Positions 9,024-18,954 of a DNA stretch of 64,000 bases are shown piece by piece. The position numbers and the translations under genes are program-made. A model generated the notes under the pieces. The model had not been told where the DNA came from, did not search any database, and saw only the letters and a list, made by a program, of their open reading frames with translations. Origin of the DNA: Flavilitoribacter sp020436695. GTDB lineage: Bacteria > Bacteroidota > Bacteroidia > Chitinophagales > Saprospiraceae. Position 1 is the stretch's first letter. Each line of letters begins with the position of its first letter. The stretch covers positions 248,001-312,000 of the forward strand of contig JAWKLQ010000002.1 of NCBI GenBank assembly GCA_041392665.1. The letters run 5' to 3'.

Positions 9024-9671
9024 ATGAACAAATACACATCGATCATCTGGGACTGGAACGGAACGCTGCTGGACGACACCCATCTCTGTGTCGATATCGC
9101 CAATGTGCTTTTAACGGAACACCATGAATTGCAACTGGACCGGGACCACTACCGCGAGGTATTTGGGTTTCCCATCACTGAGTACTACCGTAGGATCGGG
9201 ATCGACCTGGAAAAGGAATCCTTTGAATCGCTGACCAAAAAATTCTTTAGACATTACGATACGAGTGTTCTACAATGCAGTTTGCACCGGCAGGCCGGCG
9301 ATGTTTTACAAACTTTTCGGGAACGTGGCCTGATACAGTTTATACTCACCGCAGCGCATAAAAACAGTGTACTCCAACTGTTGGAGCATTTTACCATCCG
9401 GGAGTACTTTGCCGAAATTGAGGGACTGGATAACCATCGGGCAGAAAGCAAAGTGGCACGGGGCATTCAGTTGATGCAGGATCAGGGCATCGAAAGAAAA
9501 GAAGCGGTATTGATCGGTGATACCTTGCATGATTATGAAGTAGCTCAGGAGATCGGTGTAGATTGTATTCTTATTGCTAATGGCCATCAGTCCAGAAGAA
9601 GGCTGGAAACAGAAACCCGGCATCAGATACTCATTTTGGACGAGGTGTGGCAATTACCGCAGATAATCTGA
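9024..9671 (+). CDS. HAD-family hydrolase, phosphoglycolate-phosphatase-like
   Basis: 215 residues. Motif I is DWNGTLLDD at residues 10-18, with the nucleophile at Asp10. The threonine of motif II is in FILTAAHKN, and motifs III/IV are in GIERKEAVLIGDTLHDYE. An alpha-helical C1 cap lies between motifs I and II, as in phosphoglycolate and pyrophosphate phosphatases. It removes phosphate from a small metabolite in the cytoplasm. It sits 24 bases after the GNAT gene. The exact substrate is unknown. Confidence 0.88.
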   Translation: MNKYTSIIWDWNGTLLDDTHLCVDIANVLLTEHHELQLDRDHYREVFGFPITEYYRRIGIDLEKESFESLTKKFFRHYDTSVLQCSLHRQAGDVLQTFRERGLIQFILTAAHKNSVLQLLEHFTIREYFAEIEGLDNHRAESKVARGIQLMQDQGIERKEAVLIGDTLHDYEVAQEIGVDCILIANGHQSRRRLETETRHQILILDEVWQLPQII

Positions 9672-9754
9672 TGCTGGGCTGCCATATTATTGAGCAGCGA
9701 GGCGTAGCAGATTTGAAAATCTACCTGATGCACACATTTTGTAAACAAGATTTT

Positions 9755-9868
9755 TTGAACCACAAAGAGCACAAAGGCCACAAAAGGGGAGGAAATTCTG
9801 CGAAATATCCGGCTGGATTTTTCGCAGAATCTAGCTCTTGTGTCCTTTTTGGGCCACTTGTGGTTGAA
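9755..9868. repeat. Large imperfect hairpin (repeat family B, copy 2)
   Basis: The outer arms read TTGAACCACAAAGAGCACAA on the left (from 9755) and GGCCACTTGTGGTTGAA on the right (to 9868), roughly complementary. An inner perfect hairpin has arms ATTCTGCGAA (9795-9804) and TTCGCAGAAT (9821-9830). It lies between the HAD gene and the end of the convergent response regulator gene. It could act as a bidirectional terminator, and it resembles other ACAAAG/GCAAAG-rich hairpins in the window. Confidence 0.6.
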
Positions 9869-9928
9869 GAATCGCCCGATGAACTATTTGTGTAGATCAG
9901 GTAGATTTGAAAAACTGCCAAACCCGGA

Positions 9929-10606
9929 TTACTTAATGCGCGCCAAAAAAGCATCCCGATAACTACCCCCCAAACTTAGCAACCGCCCCATTACCGACAC
10001 CTCCTGCTTATCAAAAAACGCCATTTTATCCAGATTGATAATGTAAGATTTATGGATCTGCACAAACTGATCCGGCAACTTTTCTAAAGCCTCGGTGGTC
10101 GATTCCCGGGCCATGATCCGTTTATCAGCCAAGTGATAGACCATATAATTGTGGTCCTTTTCCAAATAAGCGATCTCATCCGCTTTGACCTTATACGTCT
10201 TGGATCCACTCTTGATCAGAATGGAGTGATCCGTCGCCGACACCGATGCAACCGCCGTTTCTTTCGGTAATACCTTTAGAATTGCTTTAGTAAAGCGCTC
10301 AAAAGTGATGGGTTTGAGCAAATAGTCGGCGGCCGAAAGCTCGTAGCTCTCTACAGCGTATTCCGCGTAAGCAGTAGTGAAGATAACCTGGGCTTTCCCT
10401 TCCAGTAGTCGTGCCAGCGACACTCCCGTAATGTGCGGCATATTGATATCCATGAAGATCAGATCAACAGGTTCGGCCTGCAGAAAGGGCAGCGCTTTCA
10501 GTCCGTTGCGAAAAGTAGCGGCCAGCTCGATCTCCGGAAAATGCGCCAGGTATTTTTCCAACAGGCTGATGGCTTTGGGTTCGTCGTCAATGATGATGGC
10601 TTTCAT
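9929..10606 (-). CDS. LytTR-family response regulator
   Basis: 225 residues. The N-terminal receiver domain has the acidic pair (IIIDDEP), the phospho-acceptor Asp53 (DLIFMDINMPHITG) and a conserved lysine in DYLLKPITFERF. The C-terminal LytTR DNA-binding domain (residues ~125-225) contains EIAYLEKDHNYMVYH and FVQIHKSYIINLDKM. Its ATG overlaps the TGA of the upstream kinase gene by four bases (ATGA), so the two are translationally coupled and form one two-component system. Regulators of this type bind direct repeats in promoters. Target genes are not evident. Confidence 0.93.
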   Translation of the reverse strand: MKAIIIDDEPKAISLLEKYLAHFPEIELAATFRNGLKALPFLQAEPVDLIFMDINMPHITGVSLARLLEGKAQVIFTTAYAEYAVESYELSAADYLLKPITFERFTKAILKVLPKETAVASVSATDHSILIKSGSKTYKVKADEIAYLEKDHNYMVYHLADKRIMARESTTEALEKLPDQFVQIHKSYIINLDKMAFFDKQEVSVMGRLLSLGGSYRDAFLARIK

Positions 10607-11706
10607 GGGGAAGTTAGAATATTGTGGTGACCGGACTTTTGGTGACTGGGATAAGGAAAATTAATATTACCGGGGATTAGAGTCAGTTCGACTGTGAATG
10701 CTTCATTCTCTTCATCAATTAATAGTTGGTGTGCATCAGGGTAGACCAGTTGCAACCGCTTACGGATAGCCGTCAGTCCCGAACCTCCGACCTGTTCTTT
10801 TTTTAACTCTGGCCAAACACTGTTCCTTCCTTTGAAGATGATCTGCTGTGGCTGCCGAAGATCAAAATACAAATGAACAAACGAGTGCTCTTCCGGAGCA
10901 GCGCCGTGCTTGAAGGCATTTTCCACAAAAGGCAGGAAGATTCCGGGTTCCACCGTGTACCTATCCGGAAGCCCATCAATGTCGAGCCGAAAATCAACCT
11001 CTCCGGCTTCAAAACGCAGCAGCTGTAGTTCAGCGTAATGGCGGATAAAATCGAGTTCTTTGGTCAATGATATCTGCTCCTGCGCCGAGTCGTAGACCAC
11101 ATGGCGCAGCAGACCCGACAAGCGGTCGATGGCAGTAGCCAGGGCCGGATCTTTCTGATGATCGACCATGGCCAGGAGGTTGTTCAGCACATTAAATAGA
11201 AAGTGAGGCTGTAGTTGCTGACGTAACAAATCAAGTTCCGTCTGCTTTTTTTCCAGAAAAAGCTGCCGCCTTTGCGATTCGGTGGTCAGCCATACCCGGC
11301 TGATGCCATAGCCGAAAGAAACCGCAAGGTAGAACAGCAATATACTCATCACCAACCCGAAACCCAACTGTGGATACAGCACAAAATGAGGCAAACGAAC
11401 GATAGCCGTATAAAGTAAAATACAGGCCAAAAGGGCTCCGATGGAATACGCCGCAGTTCTCCAGCGTCCGCCTTCCTCCCGCAGTCGGGCAATGTTCCAG
11501 AGATTGAAATAGAACAGGCCGGCACTCAACAGGATCACGATCGATAGTAATACCACTACATTTCCATCCCAGTTCACACGCACCGTGCGGGTATCATTGA
11601 TCATTTCCACCTCGTGCCCCACAATAGCAAAGGCCGTGAGAATGAACCAGGCCGTCGCGCCCCAGAACAAAAGATGCAACAGCCATCTGATGCCTTTATT
11701 TTTCAT
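10603..11706 (-). CDS. LytS/YehU-type sensor histidine kinase
   Basis: 367 residues with four predicted membrane segments in residues ~8-140. A His_kinase domain follows with the phospho-acceptor His168 in LQPHFLFNVLNN, then an ATPase domain with the N box (FLPFVENAFKHGA) and a G box (VGGSGLTAIRKRL). It should autophosphorylate and pass phosphate to the LytTR regulator encoded immediately downstream with a four-base overlap. The signal it senses is unknown. There is no extracellular sensor domain, so a membrane-level cue is likely. Confidence 0.92.
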   Translation of the reverse strand: MKNKGIRWLLHLLFWGATAWFILTAFAIVGHEVEMINDTRTVRVNWDGNVVVLLSIVILLSAGLFYFNLWNIARLREEGGRWRTAAYSIGALLACILLYTAIVRLPHFVLYPQLGFGLVMSILLFYLAVSFGYGISRVWLTTESQRRQLFLEKKQTELDLLRQQLQPHFLFNVLNNLLAMVDHQKDPALATAIDRLSGLLRHVVYDSAQEQISLTKELDFIRHYAELQLLRFEAGEVDFRLDIDGLPDRYTVEPGIFLPFVENAFKHGAAPEEHSFVHLYFDLRQPQQIIFKGRNSVWPELKKEQVGGSGLTAIRKRLQLVYPDAHQLLIDEENEAFTVELTLIPGNINFPYPSHQKSGHHNILTSP

Positions 11707-11899
11707 ACTGCAATTTAAGGCATTAACCGCTATGAGATGTAAGGCTGGTAGGAAATCCGCAAATGGCGGTAGGAACCGACCGTATTTCGTTAACTCCCGG
11801 CATTGCCCTCGTTCGTACCACCAATAACCAGACTGATAACATTCTCTCCTATTGGTCTGAGCATTGCGTTAAAATTGTTGCAATTAAAATACGCTACCA

Positions 11900-13321
11900 A
11901 TGAAAAAACTGATCATTCTACTGTTATTCATCCCCTTGATCCAACCGATCATGGCTCAGGACACACCCGTACTTTCCAAAGTATCCGACCTGGAACAAAA
12001 GATCGATGCTCTGGTAAAGCAATACCAGGATCTGGACCTCTTTGCCGGTGTGGTGCTGGTATCCGAACGAGGCACTCCGTTTTACCACAAGGCCTTCGGT
12101 TATGCCGATCGCGAAAACAAACGCAAGAACACGATCGACACCAAATTCGACATCGGGAGTATGAACAAAGCCTTTACCAAAGTAGTCGTCCTGCAACTGG
12201 TGAAAGAAGGTAAACTCTCTTTCGATGATCCGCTGGGTAAATATTTGGATGGCTTTGATGCCGACATCGCCCGGAAAGTAACCGTTGGCCAGTTACTGGA
12301 CCATACGTCCGGTTTCGGGGATTATCACGATCCCACCTACTTTGACCGCTCCTACGAGGAAAAAGATATGCATCAACTGCTGCCCCTATTTCGCAAACTT
12401 CCCCTGATGTTCGAGCCCGGTACCGAACAGGCGTACAGCAATGCCGGTTATGTGCTGCTGGGGCTGATCATTGAAAAAGCGACCGGGAAAGATTATTTCG
12501 AAGTGGTGCGGGAAAGGGCCGTTGATAAACTAGGTTTGAAAAATACGTATCTCACCGAAAAATACCGGACACCCGAACGCGCCATCGGTTACACCCGCAC
12601 CATGCGCGGCGAGTTGGAAGCCAATGATTATTTCCAGGACCCTCCCAAGCCGGACGGCGGCTTTTATTCCACTACTTTGGATATGCTGCGTTTTTTCCGA
12701 GCCTACCATTACGGTGAGGAGCTGTGGGATGAAGCCACGCGCAGCCTTGACCCTATGTTTACCTTCCTACAGGAGCACAAGGATTCCGGGGGAGCCATCC
12801 CCCATGCCGGCGGCTTTTCGGGGGCCAATACCGTCCACTATGAGATCCTGCGGGATCAGGTTTCAATCGATGTTTTTGCCAACCGGGACGAACTGGTAGC
12901 CGAAGATGTAGGTACCGGCATACTGGCCATCATCCGGGGTAAAGAACCCGAAAAACCGGCACAACCTGCTCATCTGCTCATCTACCGGTCCTACCGCGAC
13001 AAAGGCATCGATTATGTACGGGATCATTTTGAAGAATTGTCCACCAATTGGCATCCGGCCGATCCCAAGGATATGATCCTCAATATGATCGGCTACAATC
13101 TTATGTATTCCGATGACCCGGCGGAAGTTGATCAGGCCATTGAAGTGTTAACCCTGAACACCGAATTGTTCCCGGAGGTCGCTAATGTATGGGACAGCCT
13201 GGGTGAGGCCTGGCTTAGAAAAGGCGATAAGACCAAAGCCCTCCGGTATTATAAGAAGGCTTTAGCTATCCGGCCCGATCTTCCCTCGGCTCTGGAAGCG
13301 GTGAAAGGACTTGAGGACTAG
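11900..13321 (+). CDS. Secreted serine hydrolase, beta-lactamase/PBP4* family, with C-terminal TPR
   Basis: 473 residues. A signal peptide covers residues 1-20 (cleavage after IMAQ). A class-C beta-lactamase-like domain has the catalytic SMNK (Ser87, Lys90) and YSNAGY as the second motif. The third motif may be HAGG. The last ~80 residues form a TPR-like helical pair (WDSLGEAWLRKGDKTKALRYYKKALAI). Such enzymes hydrolyse esters or D-amino peptides in the periplasm or at the cell surface and are often not true beta-lactamases. It is a stand-alone gene and converges with the next one. Confidence 0.9.
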   Translation: MKKLIILLLFIPLIQPIMAQDTPVLSKVSDLEQKIDALVKQYQDLDLFAGVVLVSERGTPFYHKAFGYADRENKRKNTIDTKFDIGSMNKAFTKVVVLQLVKEGKLSFDDPLGKYLDGFDADIARKVTVGQLLDHTSGFGDYHDPTYFDRSYEEKDMHQLLPLFRKLPLMFEPGTEQAYSNAGYVLLGLIIEKATGKDYFEVVRERAVDKLGLKNTYLTEKYRTPERAIGYTRTMRGELEANDYFQDPPKPDGGFYSTTLDMLRFFRAYHYGEELWDEATRSLDPMFTFLQEHKDSGGAIPHAGGFSGANTVHYEILRDQVSIDVFANRDELVAEDVGTGILAIIRGKEPEKPAQPAHLLIYRSYRDKGIDYVRDHFEELSTNWHPADPKDMILNMIGYNLMYSDDPAEVDQAIEVLTLNTELFPEVANVWDSLGEAWLRKGDKTKALRYYKKALAIRPDLPSALEAVKGLED

Positions 13322-13330
13322 TAATGCCGC

Positions 13331-15037
13331 CTATTGGGGACGCACGCTCAGGTACGCATCCGTAAAAAACCTGTACAGGAAACGGTCCGTATTGCGATAA
13401 AAAATATCAGCAGTGATCTCTTCCGGGGATCGTCCGAACAGGAGTGCCTTGATCTCTTCGGAGCGCAGTGGCCGGGCGATCCCATTATCTGAAAAAAAGA
13501 CCTCTTTCCCGGCTTTCAGATAGTCGATGAGTTCCTGTTTCAGATCCATAAAATCATTTACGCCTGGGAAAGTATCCATGGGATCGACCAGTCCGTCGTA
13601 ATCACTGCCCAGTGCGATCATTTTCCAGGCGTTAGCTGGAGTTCCGGTAGTATAGCGCTCTTCCTGTACCACCTTAATGATATGGAAGATATTTGACCAC
13701 ACTAATTTAAGGTACATGTCTTTCAACTCGCGGTCCAATTGCATATGACGTATACTGCCCACCACCGTTTTTCTCAACTTCTTCTTCAGCTTGGCAACGG
13801 CTTTCTTGAAACCGCCGCCGGGTATGCGCCCTTCGTGCAATACCATGCCGATGATGCCATCCGAGTCGAATATTTCCAAAATATCTTCATTGGTCAGATT
13901 GATCTGCCATCGGCTGAAAAACTGTTTTTTGTCTAGTTTAGTCGTTTCTTCATGTTGAGCGGCCTCATCGAGGCTATGCCAGCCGCTAACAGCCGCATGG
14001 CTATAAATAATAGGAATATGATCATTTTCCTGGGTTCTTTTTTGTTTAATAATCTGATAAAATGTTTTTCGGGTGGCCACACTCATATGCTTGGTATCAA
14101 TGAGAATACGCCGTCCTTTAGTGCGATCGAGCAGCAGATCGAGTACCTGTAGTCCCAGACTAGTAAAGCCTCGGTTACGTCCGGGTTCCTGGTTGAACAG
14201 ATGGCGCATTCCCGGCTTATTGATGCCCGGCAGAAAAGAGGATTTATCGGAAAAGCTGCGGGCATGACCGGCCAGCAGATTATTGTAGTGATGACAGAAT
14301 GTGACAAAAAATGGCGTTTCCCGACTATGGTTTTCCGTTTTCACCTCCGTGATATTCCTGATAAAAGAAGTTTCCAGTACTTCCCGTTCGGTTGGATCAA
14401 GATCCTCAAATTCCTTCTTGAAAGTGGAATTGAACAGGTAGTGGCCAAAGGAGTGAGTGCCTTCTACGGTAAACAGGCCGCAAATGGTCTTTTTATCGGC
14501 CAGATACCGGGTAAACTCCTCGTAATTGGATGCTATCCGGAATTTCAGATCCGGATACTTTTTGGAAGAGGTAGCGGTTTGCCGCAGCAAATAGTCCCTT
14601 TCCTTGCGGAATTCCCGGTAATAGTCTACTCCTTCATCCCGGGTACCTTTCACCCGGGCCTGTATCTTTTGTACTCTTTCCAATGGAAAACCGGCAACGG
14701 CAGCGCCCAGGTAAGCGTGCTGTTTGCCCCGCAACAACAATTTGAAAATATTTTTAAAAGGCTTCTGCGGATCGAGCGCAAACATCTGCCGTTCTACCGG
14801 ATAGATTGCCAGAAAAGGGGCACAAAGCTGCGATTCGACACAGTGATCAAGATGGGCCTGTGAGTCTTTCGCCGTATCTTTGATCGCTTCACGCAACATA
14901 AAGTTCAGTTTTTTCAGTTCGGCTTCTTTAATGGGGTAATAGTCCCAGATCGTGAAATCTTCAAATCCGGGATAGCCTTCGGATGCGTATCCCTTGAGCC
15001 CGCAATGCACATGCAGATCGCTGATCGGATGATCCAT
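13331..15037 (-). CDS. M19 (renal dipeptidase)-like metallohydrolase
   Basis: 568 residues, longer than typical M19 enzymes (about 350-400). The N-terminal metal motif is DLHVHCG (Asp7, His9, His11). Later motifs are LIDTKHMS, PIIYSHAAVSGW and GSDYDGLVDP, all typical of the TIM-barrel dipeptidase family. No signal peptide is visible, so it is probably cytoplasmic. The extra length comes from an insert of about 180 residues after the first motif, rich in charged residues. It may cleave dipeptides or a related amide. It converges with the serine hydrolase gene (9 bases between stops). Confidence 0.8.
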   Translation of the reverse strand: MDHPISDLHVHCGLKGYASEGYPGFEDFTIWDYYPIKEAELKKLNFMLREAIKDTAKDSQAHLDHCVESQLCAPFLAIYPVERQMFALDPQKPFKNIFKLLLRGKQHAYLGAAVAGFPLERVQKIQARVKGTRDEGVDYYREFRKERDYLLRQTATSSKKYPDLKFRIASNYEEFTRYLADKKTICGLFTVEGTHSFGHYLFNSTFKKEFEDLDPTEREVLETSFIRNITEVKTENHSRETPFFVTFCHHYNNLLAGHARSFSDKSSFLPGINKPGMRHLFNQEPGRNRGFTSLGLQVLDLLLDRTKGRRILIDTKHMSVATRKTFYQIIKQKRTQENDHIPIIYSHAAVSGWHSLDEAAQHEETTKLDKKQFFSRWQINLTNEDILEIFDSDGIIGMVLHEGRIPGGGFKKAVAKLKKKLRKTVVGSIRHMQLDRELKDMYLKLVWSNIFHIIKVVQEERYTTGTPANAWKMIALGSDYDGLVDPMDTFPGVNDFMDLKQELIDYLKAGKEVFFSDNGIARPLRSEEIKALLFGRSPEEITADIFYRNTDRFLYRFFTDAYLSVRPQ

Positions 15038-15415
15038 AACATTCCTTTATTTTGGGGTACATTTAGATAACAAGGACAAGCTATGATCATTCCCGATGGA
15101 TCGGAACAACACCGGTTTAATGTACCGGTTTGGTAAAGTGGGTGGGCAGTTTCGAATGATAAACGGTAAAGGGGGATTGATGCGACTAAGAATGGAATTG
15201 CATCATGCCGTCAATTAAATTAGACAACATTGTTCATGTTCCATTGATTCATTGTTGCATTGCAAGAAAGCCATGAAATGGAGCGCAGCGACATCCCGTA
15301 CCCGCAGGGTCGGGACAATGAAACCATGCAGCACCGGTCGTTGGTAGAGAGTACGTTAGTTCAATTTTGTGTTATAGAATTTATTGGATAATCTGGTGAC
15401 TCTATAAGATCAATG
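15038..15415. repeat. Gene-free stretch holding repeat family A, copy 2 (reverse)
   Basis: The 378 bases between two minus-strand genes contain no credible gene. Bases 15226-15386 read on the minus strand match copies 1 and 3 of family A: an AT-rich block AAATTCTATAACACAAAATT, then a TTTCATTG ... CAACAATGAATCAATGGA inverted repeat. This copy carries an extra insert with its own small hairpin (TCCCGACCCTGCGGGTACGG, near 15294-15315 on the opposite strand). Confidence 0.65.
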
Positions 15416-16063
15416 TCAAATAGCCCCCTTCCGGTCCGGGCTGGATATCGATACGTGCAAATGATCAGCCGTGCCGACATGACGCAGGGTATTGAAGCCC
15501 ATCAATCGGAAGTAGAGTGCGATAAGTCCGTTGCGCAATTCGCTGTGCCCACGGGTGCGCATATCCACAGCATGCGCATATCCGGTACTTTGTGTGTAGT
15601 GAAGAGAATGGCGTTTATCGGGTAGTCCCATTCGGCTGTAATCCTCCGGCAGGCGGGAAGCATCGGTCAGAATAAGGCTCTTGTCCAGAAAAACGAGGGT
15701 ACTGATACTGAGGCGAAGGATCGGATGCAGACTGGTAAACTCTTCTACCACCTGCGGATGCTTGGCATTGGCATTGGACAGATAGAAAAGCGCAGGCAGA
15801 CAATACACTACTACCATCGCCAGGGCTAGCCAGTAAGTGCGTCGCATGCTTCGCAGATTACCCAAAGCGCCTCGCAGCCAGGATTGCACATATACCAGAT
15901 AAATAAAGATCAGCAGAGCACTAGCCAATACGCCACCCAAAAGGGCCAGCCAGGGAAGGAAGTGATGTTTTTCCAGCAAATAGACCGCCGTACGAATAAG
16001 TACTACAAAGGGAAGCACCATTAAAGAGACGATCATCATGAGGCGAAAGAGTAGTCTGCGCAT
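15416..16063 (-). CDS. Membrane protein with M15-like D,D-peptidase domain
   Basis: 215 residues. Three membrane helices span residues ~5-25, ~37-58 and ~75-95. An outer domain follows. Its end has a zinc-ligand pattern like M15/VanY peptidases: GYAHAVDMRTRG (His and Asp) and DHLHVSI (last His). The family cuts peptidoglycan stem peptides or D-Ala-D-Ala. The domain is short and the assignment rests on these motifs only, so activity is not certain. It is a lone gene on the minus strand. Confidence 0.6.
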   Translation of the reverse strand: MRRLLFRLMMIVSLMVLPFVVLIRTAVYLLEKHHFLPWLALLGGVLASALLIFIYLVYVQSWLRGALGNLRSMRRTYWLALAMVVVYCLPALFYLSNANAKHPQVVEEFTSLHPILRLSISTLVFLDKSLILTDASRLPEDYSRMGLPDKRHSLHYTQSTGYAHAVDMRTRGHSELRNGLIALYFRLMGFNTLRHVGTADHLHVSISSPDRKGAI

Positions 16064-16227
16064 GTTTCTCAGGGGTAATGAGCAATTTCAAATATTTACC
16101 GTAATTTAGATGACCGTCCGGCTAAAAACACGTCAATTCGGCCAAGACCGGGCATTATTCGATTAAACTATTCGGCTGTGTAGCCTTTTATGCTCAGCCG
16201 ATAGGGTGTTCAAGTAAGTTATCAATA

Positions 16228-17394
16228 ATGTGGCTGCGACTACTTTCCTGCTTACTTTTCATAATGATCGGTCATAACCTGCGGGTAGTGGGTCAGATCG
16301 GCAAAACGGACTTTTCGGCCATTGATCAAAAGGCCCGGCAAGCACCCGCCCACCTGGATAAGGACCTATCATCCTTAACGGCCTACCTCACCGAAGACGC
16401 CGCCGGCGAGCTGGGAAAAGTACGGGCTGTTTACGTCTGGATCATCACTCATATCGCTTACGACTATCCCGCTGCCAAACGCAACAAAAGGAGCAATCAT
16501 TCCATCCAGGATATTCTGGACCGTCGTAAGGCCCTATGTTTTGGTTACGCGCAGTTGTTCCAGGAAATGTGCCGCCTCAGCAATATTCCAGCCTATGTGG
16601 TCAATGGTTACGCCCGGGAAGTGGAAGAGCCAGCGCCTTCGTTGGACGTGCCTAATCACAGTTGGAATGCCGCTCTGGTAGACGGCAAATGGCTGCTGTT
16701 CGACCCCACCTGGGGGCAAGGGACCACTTCCGGGGCAAATCCCCGGTATACCCTGGAAAATGATCCTTTTTTTGTGGCCCGGCCGGATAAGCTGATCTTG
16801 AGCCACCTTCCGGGAAATCCCATGTGGCAAATGTTACCCAATCCGCTGTCTGCAGATGCCTTTATGAGTCCAGCCTCTACGCTGGAACATCACCTTAGCC
16901 GGATCGACAGTACGTACTCCTACGCTGATAGTTTGCAATTTTTTCAGCAGTTGTCAACTGACCGGCAGCGTTTACATGAAGCTGAGCAAACCTTTCGCTC
17001 TTTTCCTTCCGAAAGCAATCGGGTACAATTCGGGCATGCGCTTTTCGACTATGCCGGTATTCTGGCCGACACGGCAGAACTGCTTCAAAACAATGCGCCT
17101 CCCCAAAAGCTCCGGCAACTCAATGCAGGTGTGATCTCGCTTTGCCGAAAGGCACAACAGCACTTAACCAATCTCTATCCCTGGCAACAGGAGTTGTTCA
17201 TCAATGCCCTGATCAATCAGGCGGTACTTTTGTACAACCAGCAGGATGAATTGGAAATAGAAGCCCAAACTGCCGGTAAGGAAGCCCTTTCTTTGCTACA
17301 TGAAGCCCTTGCGACAGCCGAAACCGGCGAGCCATCGTTTTTCAAACAAATGGCCCGGCAACGCTGCATGCAGTACATACAGGTGATCGAGTAA
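16228..17394 (+). CDS. Secreted transglutaminase-like protein
   Basis: 388 residues with an N-terminal signal peptide (to about residue 23). The transglutaminase-like core has Cys104 (RKALCFGYAQLF), His144 (PNHSWNAAL) and Asp159 (WLLFDPTWG), a complete catalytic triad. The first part (VRAVYVWIITHIAYDY) is the usual helix before the core. The C-terminal ~200 residues are helical with no known signature. Bacterial members act as proteases or amide-modifying enzymes in the periplasm. A LolA-like gene follows on the same strand after about 120 bases. Confidence 0.85.
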   Translation: MWLRLLSCLLFIMIGHNLRVVGQIGKTDFSAIDQKARQAPAHLDKDLSSLTAYLTEDAAGELGKVRAVYVWIITHIAYDYPAAKRNKRSNHSIQDILDRRKALCFGYAQLFQEMCRLSNIPAYVVNGYAREVEEPAPSLDVPNHSWNAALVDGKWLLFDPTWGQGTTSGANPRYTLENDPFFVARPDKLILSHLPGNPMWQMLPNPLSADAFMSPASTLEHHLSRIDSTYSYADSLQFFQQLSTDRQRLHEAEQTFRSFPSESNRVQFGHALFDYAGILADTAELLQNNAPPQKLRQLNAGVISLCRKAQQHLTNLYPWQQELFINALINQAVLLYNQQDELEIEAQTAGKEALSLLHEALATAETGEPSFFKQMARQRCMQYIQVIE

Positions 17395-17514
17395 GGACCG
17401 CTTCTCACCTAAAAGTCACCCTCTTCATTAGAGCGACATAATTTTCGTTTTCATCCATTTAAATTTCCGAAATGAAGAATGGTCGAGATATTTCCCGCAA
17501 AATTTCCTGTTATA

Positions 17515-18252
17515 ATGAAATCGATAATGATCCTGTCTTCCTGTCTGCTCCTGATCGTAGGCCAACTTTGGGGGCAGACTGCCCCGACCTCGCAAAATAA
17601 GCAGCCAGTCGATATCAGTCTGAACACCCTGCTGGACCGGCACGCTGAAGCCATGGGCGGCGCTCAACAATGGATGCGCCTGAAAAGCTGGGAGATCACA
17701 CAGCAACGTAAAAACGGAAAGGTAATCGCCACTGCCCGGAAGCCCAATCTTTTCCGGCTGGATTTTCATCTGAACGGGCGACATCGGGTAAAATCTTATG
17801 ATGGGAAAAACGGATGGATCACCAATGACGGAGAATACGAAGCCATGCGTCCAGGAGAAGCCATAGAAATGGCCGAAGAGCCGGACTTCTACGGAGAGCT
17901 GATCTTCGCCCAGGCCCATGGCTTACCGATGGAAATGATGGAAAAAGAAAAATTAAACGAAAACTGGTGCTATCGACTAAAACTGATCAAATCCGATACT
18001 GATGAACAGTGGTACTGGCTTAACGCGGAAACCTATCTGATCGAACAAACCGCCGAATACTCAGAAGACCCGGCTCACGACGGAATATTGTATAAAACTG
18101 TTTTTGCCGATTACCGTCCTGTCCAGGGATTGATGTTCCCCTACCGTGAAGGATTGATCGCCAATGACAGCCCTGCCCGTGAATGGACACTGGATAAGAT
18201 CGAGGTCAATAAAAAGATCCCAAAACGTTTTTTCCGTTTTCGGAAAAAGTAA
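17515..18252 (+). CDS. LolA-like outer membrane lipoprotein-sorting protein
   Basis: About 245 residues. I chose the ATG at 17515 because a signal peptide begins there (MKSIMILSSCLLLIVGQLWG). The upstream TTG/GTG options add unlikely residues. After the signal comes a beta-rich domain (LLDRHAEAMGGAQQWMRLKS, then RLDFHLNGRHRVKSYDGKNG and GWITNDGEYEAM), which has the look of the LolA/LolB fold seen in many Bacteroidetes periplasmic proteins. The true LolA partner role is not shown. The family usually binds lipids or lipoproteins between the membranes. Confidence 0.7.
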   Translation: MKSIMILSSCLLLIVGQLWGQTAPTSQNKQPVDISLNTLLDRHAEAMGGAQQWMRLKSWEITQQRKNGKVIATARKPNLFRLDFHLNGRHRVKSYDGKNGWITNDGEYEAMRPGEAIEMAEEPDFYGELIFAQAHGLPMEMMEKEKLNENWCYRLKLIKSDTDEQWYWLNAETYLIEQTAEYSEDPAHDGILYKTVFADYRPVQGLMFPYREGLIANDSPAREWTLDKIEVNKKIPKRFFRFRKK

Positions 18253-18320
18253 CGAGCAACTTTCCGGGCATCCGGTACCAGACTTTCCGTCGGGCAACTG
18301 GAAAGGCATCTGTTTTATTG

Positions 18321-18875
18321 TTACCAGCTGATCGGCACCTCCACTTTCGTTTTCTCCCAGTTCAGCACCAGTTCCGGCTTGCGTCCCTGGCCTTCGAAAA
18401 CAATGGTAAATTGCTCCGTCTCTTCTGGAGTCGTCTGCACCGGCACTTCCACCTCCAGTACATCCGCTGACGGCTGACGGCTGGGCAGCCCATCATTATT
18501 CACGCCCCAGGAATATTGCTTGTTGTTCAGAATGATCTTCCATTCTTCCGGTCCGGGGATCGTCCACAGCGTATAATGACCGGCAGGCAGTTTTTTGCCG
18601 CCGAAAGTGATCGTTTTTTCCGACGAAAAAGTGGTTGCTTCATTGGCTCCTGTCCGCCAAACTTCACCGAAAGGTACCAGTCCACCAAAGATCTTCCTAT
18701 CTTTCATAAAGGGCCGGTTATAAAAAACGGATAGTTCGTTCCCCCCACCGTTGTAATTCACGACCTCTTCGGGACTGTATTTTTTGGTTTGAAACTGAAG
18801 GATCTTGAAACCGATAATTAGCATCAGCGCGAATCCAACAAGGATGTAGAACGTCCATTTCAAGTACTTGCCCAT
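18321..18875 (-). CDS. DUF2911 domain protein, membrane anchored
   Basis: 184 residues. One N-terminal membrane helix (residues ~7-27) is followed by the DUF2911 domain, with the hallmark FGEVWRTGANEATTF and LPAGHYTLWTIPG. This family is common in Bacteroidetes and forms a secreted beta-domain of unknown function, placed here in the periplasm. It converges with the LolA-like gene. Confidence 0.85.
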   Translation of the reverse strand: MGKYLKWTFYILVGFALMLIIGFKILQFQTKKYSPEEVVNYNGGGNELSVFYNRPFMKDRKIFGGLVPFGEVWRTGANEATTFSSEKTITFGGKKLPAGHYTLWTIPGPEEWKIILNNKQYSWGVNNDGLPSRQPSADVLEVEVPVQTTPEETEQFTIVFEGQGRKPELVLNWEKTKVEVPISW

Positions 18876-18954
18876 AAGTGATTTTGCTTATATGTTTTTT
18901 GGATAAACACATTACAAAAAGTATGGTTGCCAACATTTTTCATAAATTTTCGGT

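Noticed and set aside
12863..13054. A CRISPR array or phage region in the window
   Set aside because: No regularly spaced direct repeats with unique spacers, no Cas genes and no phage structural genes were seen anywhere; this span was one example checked.
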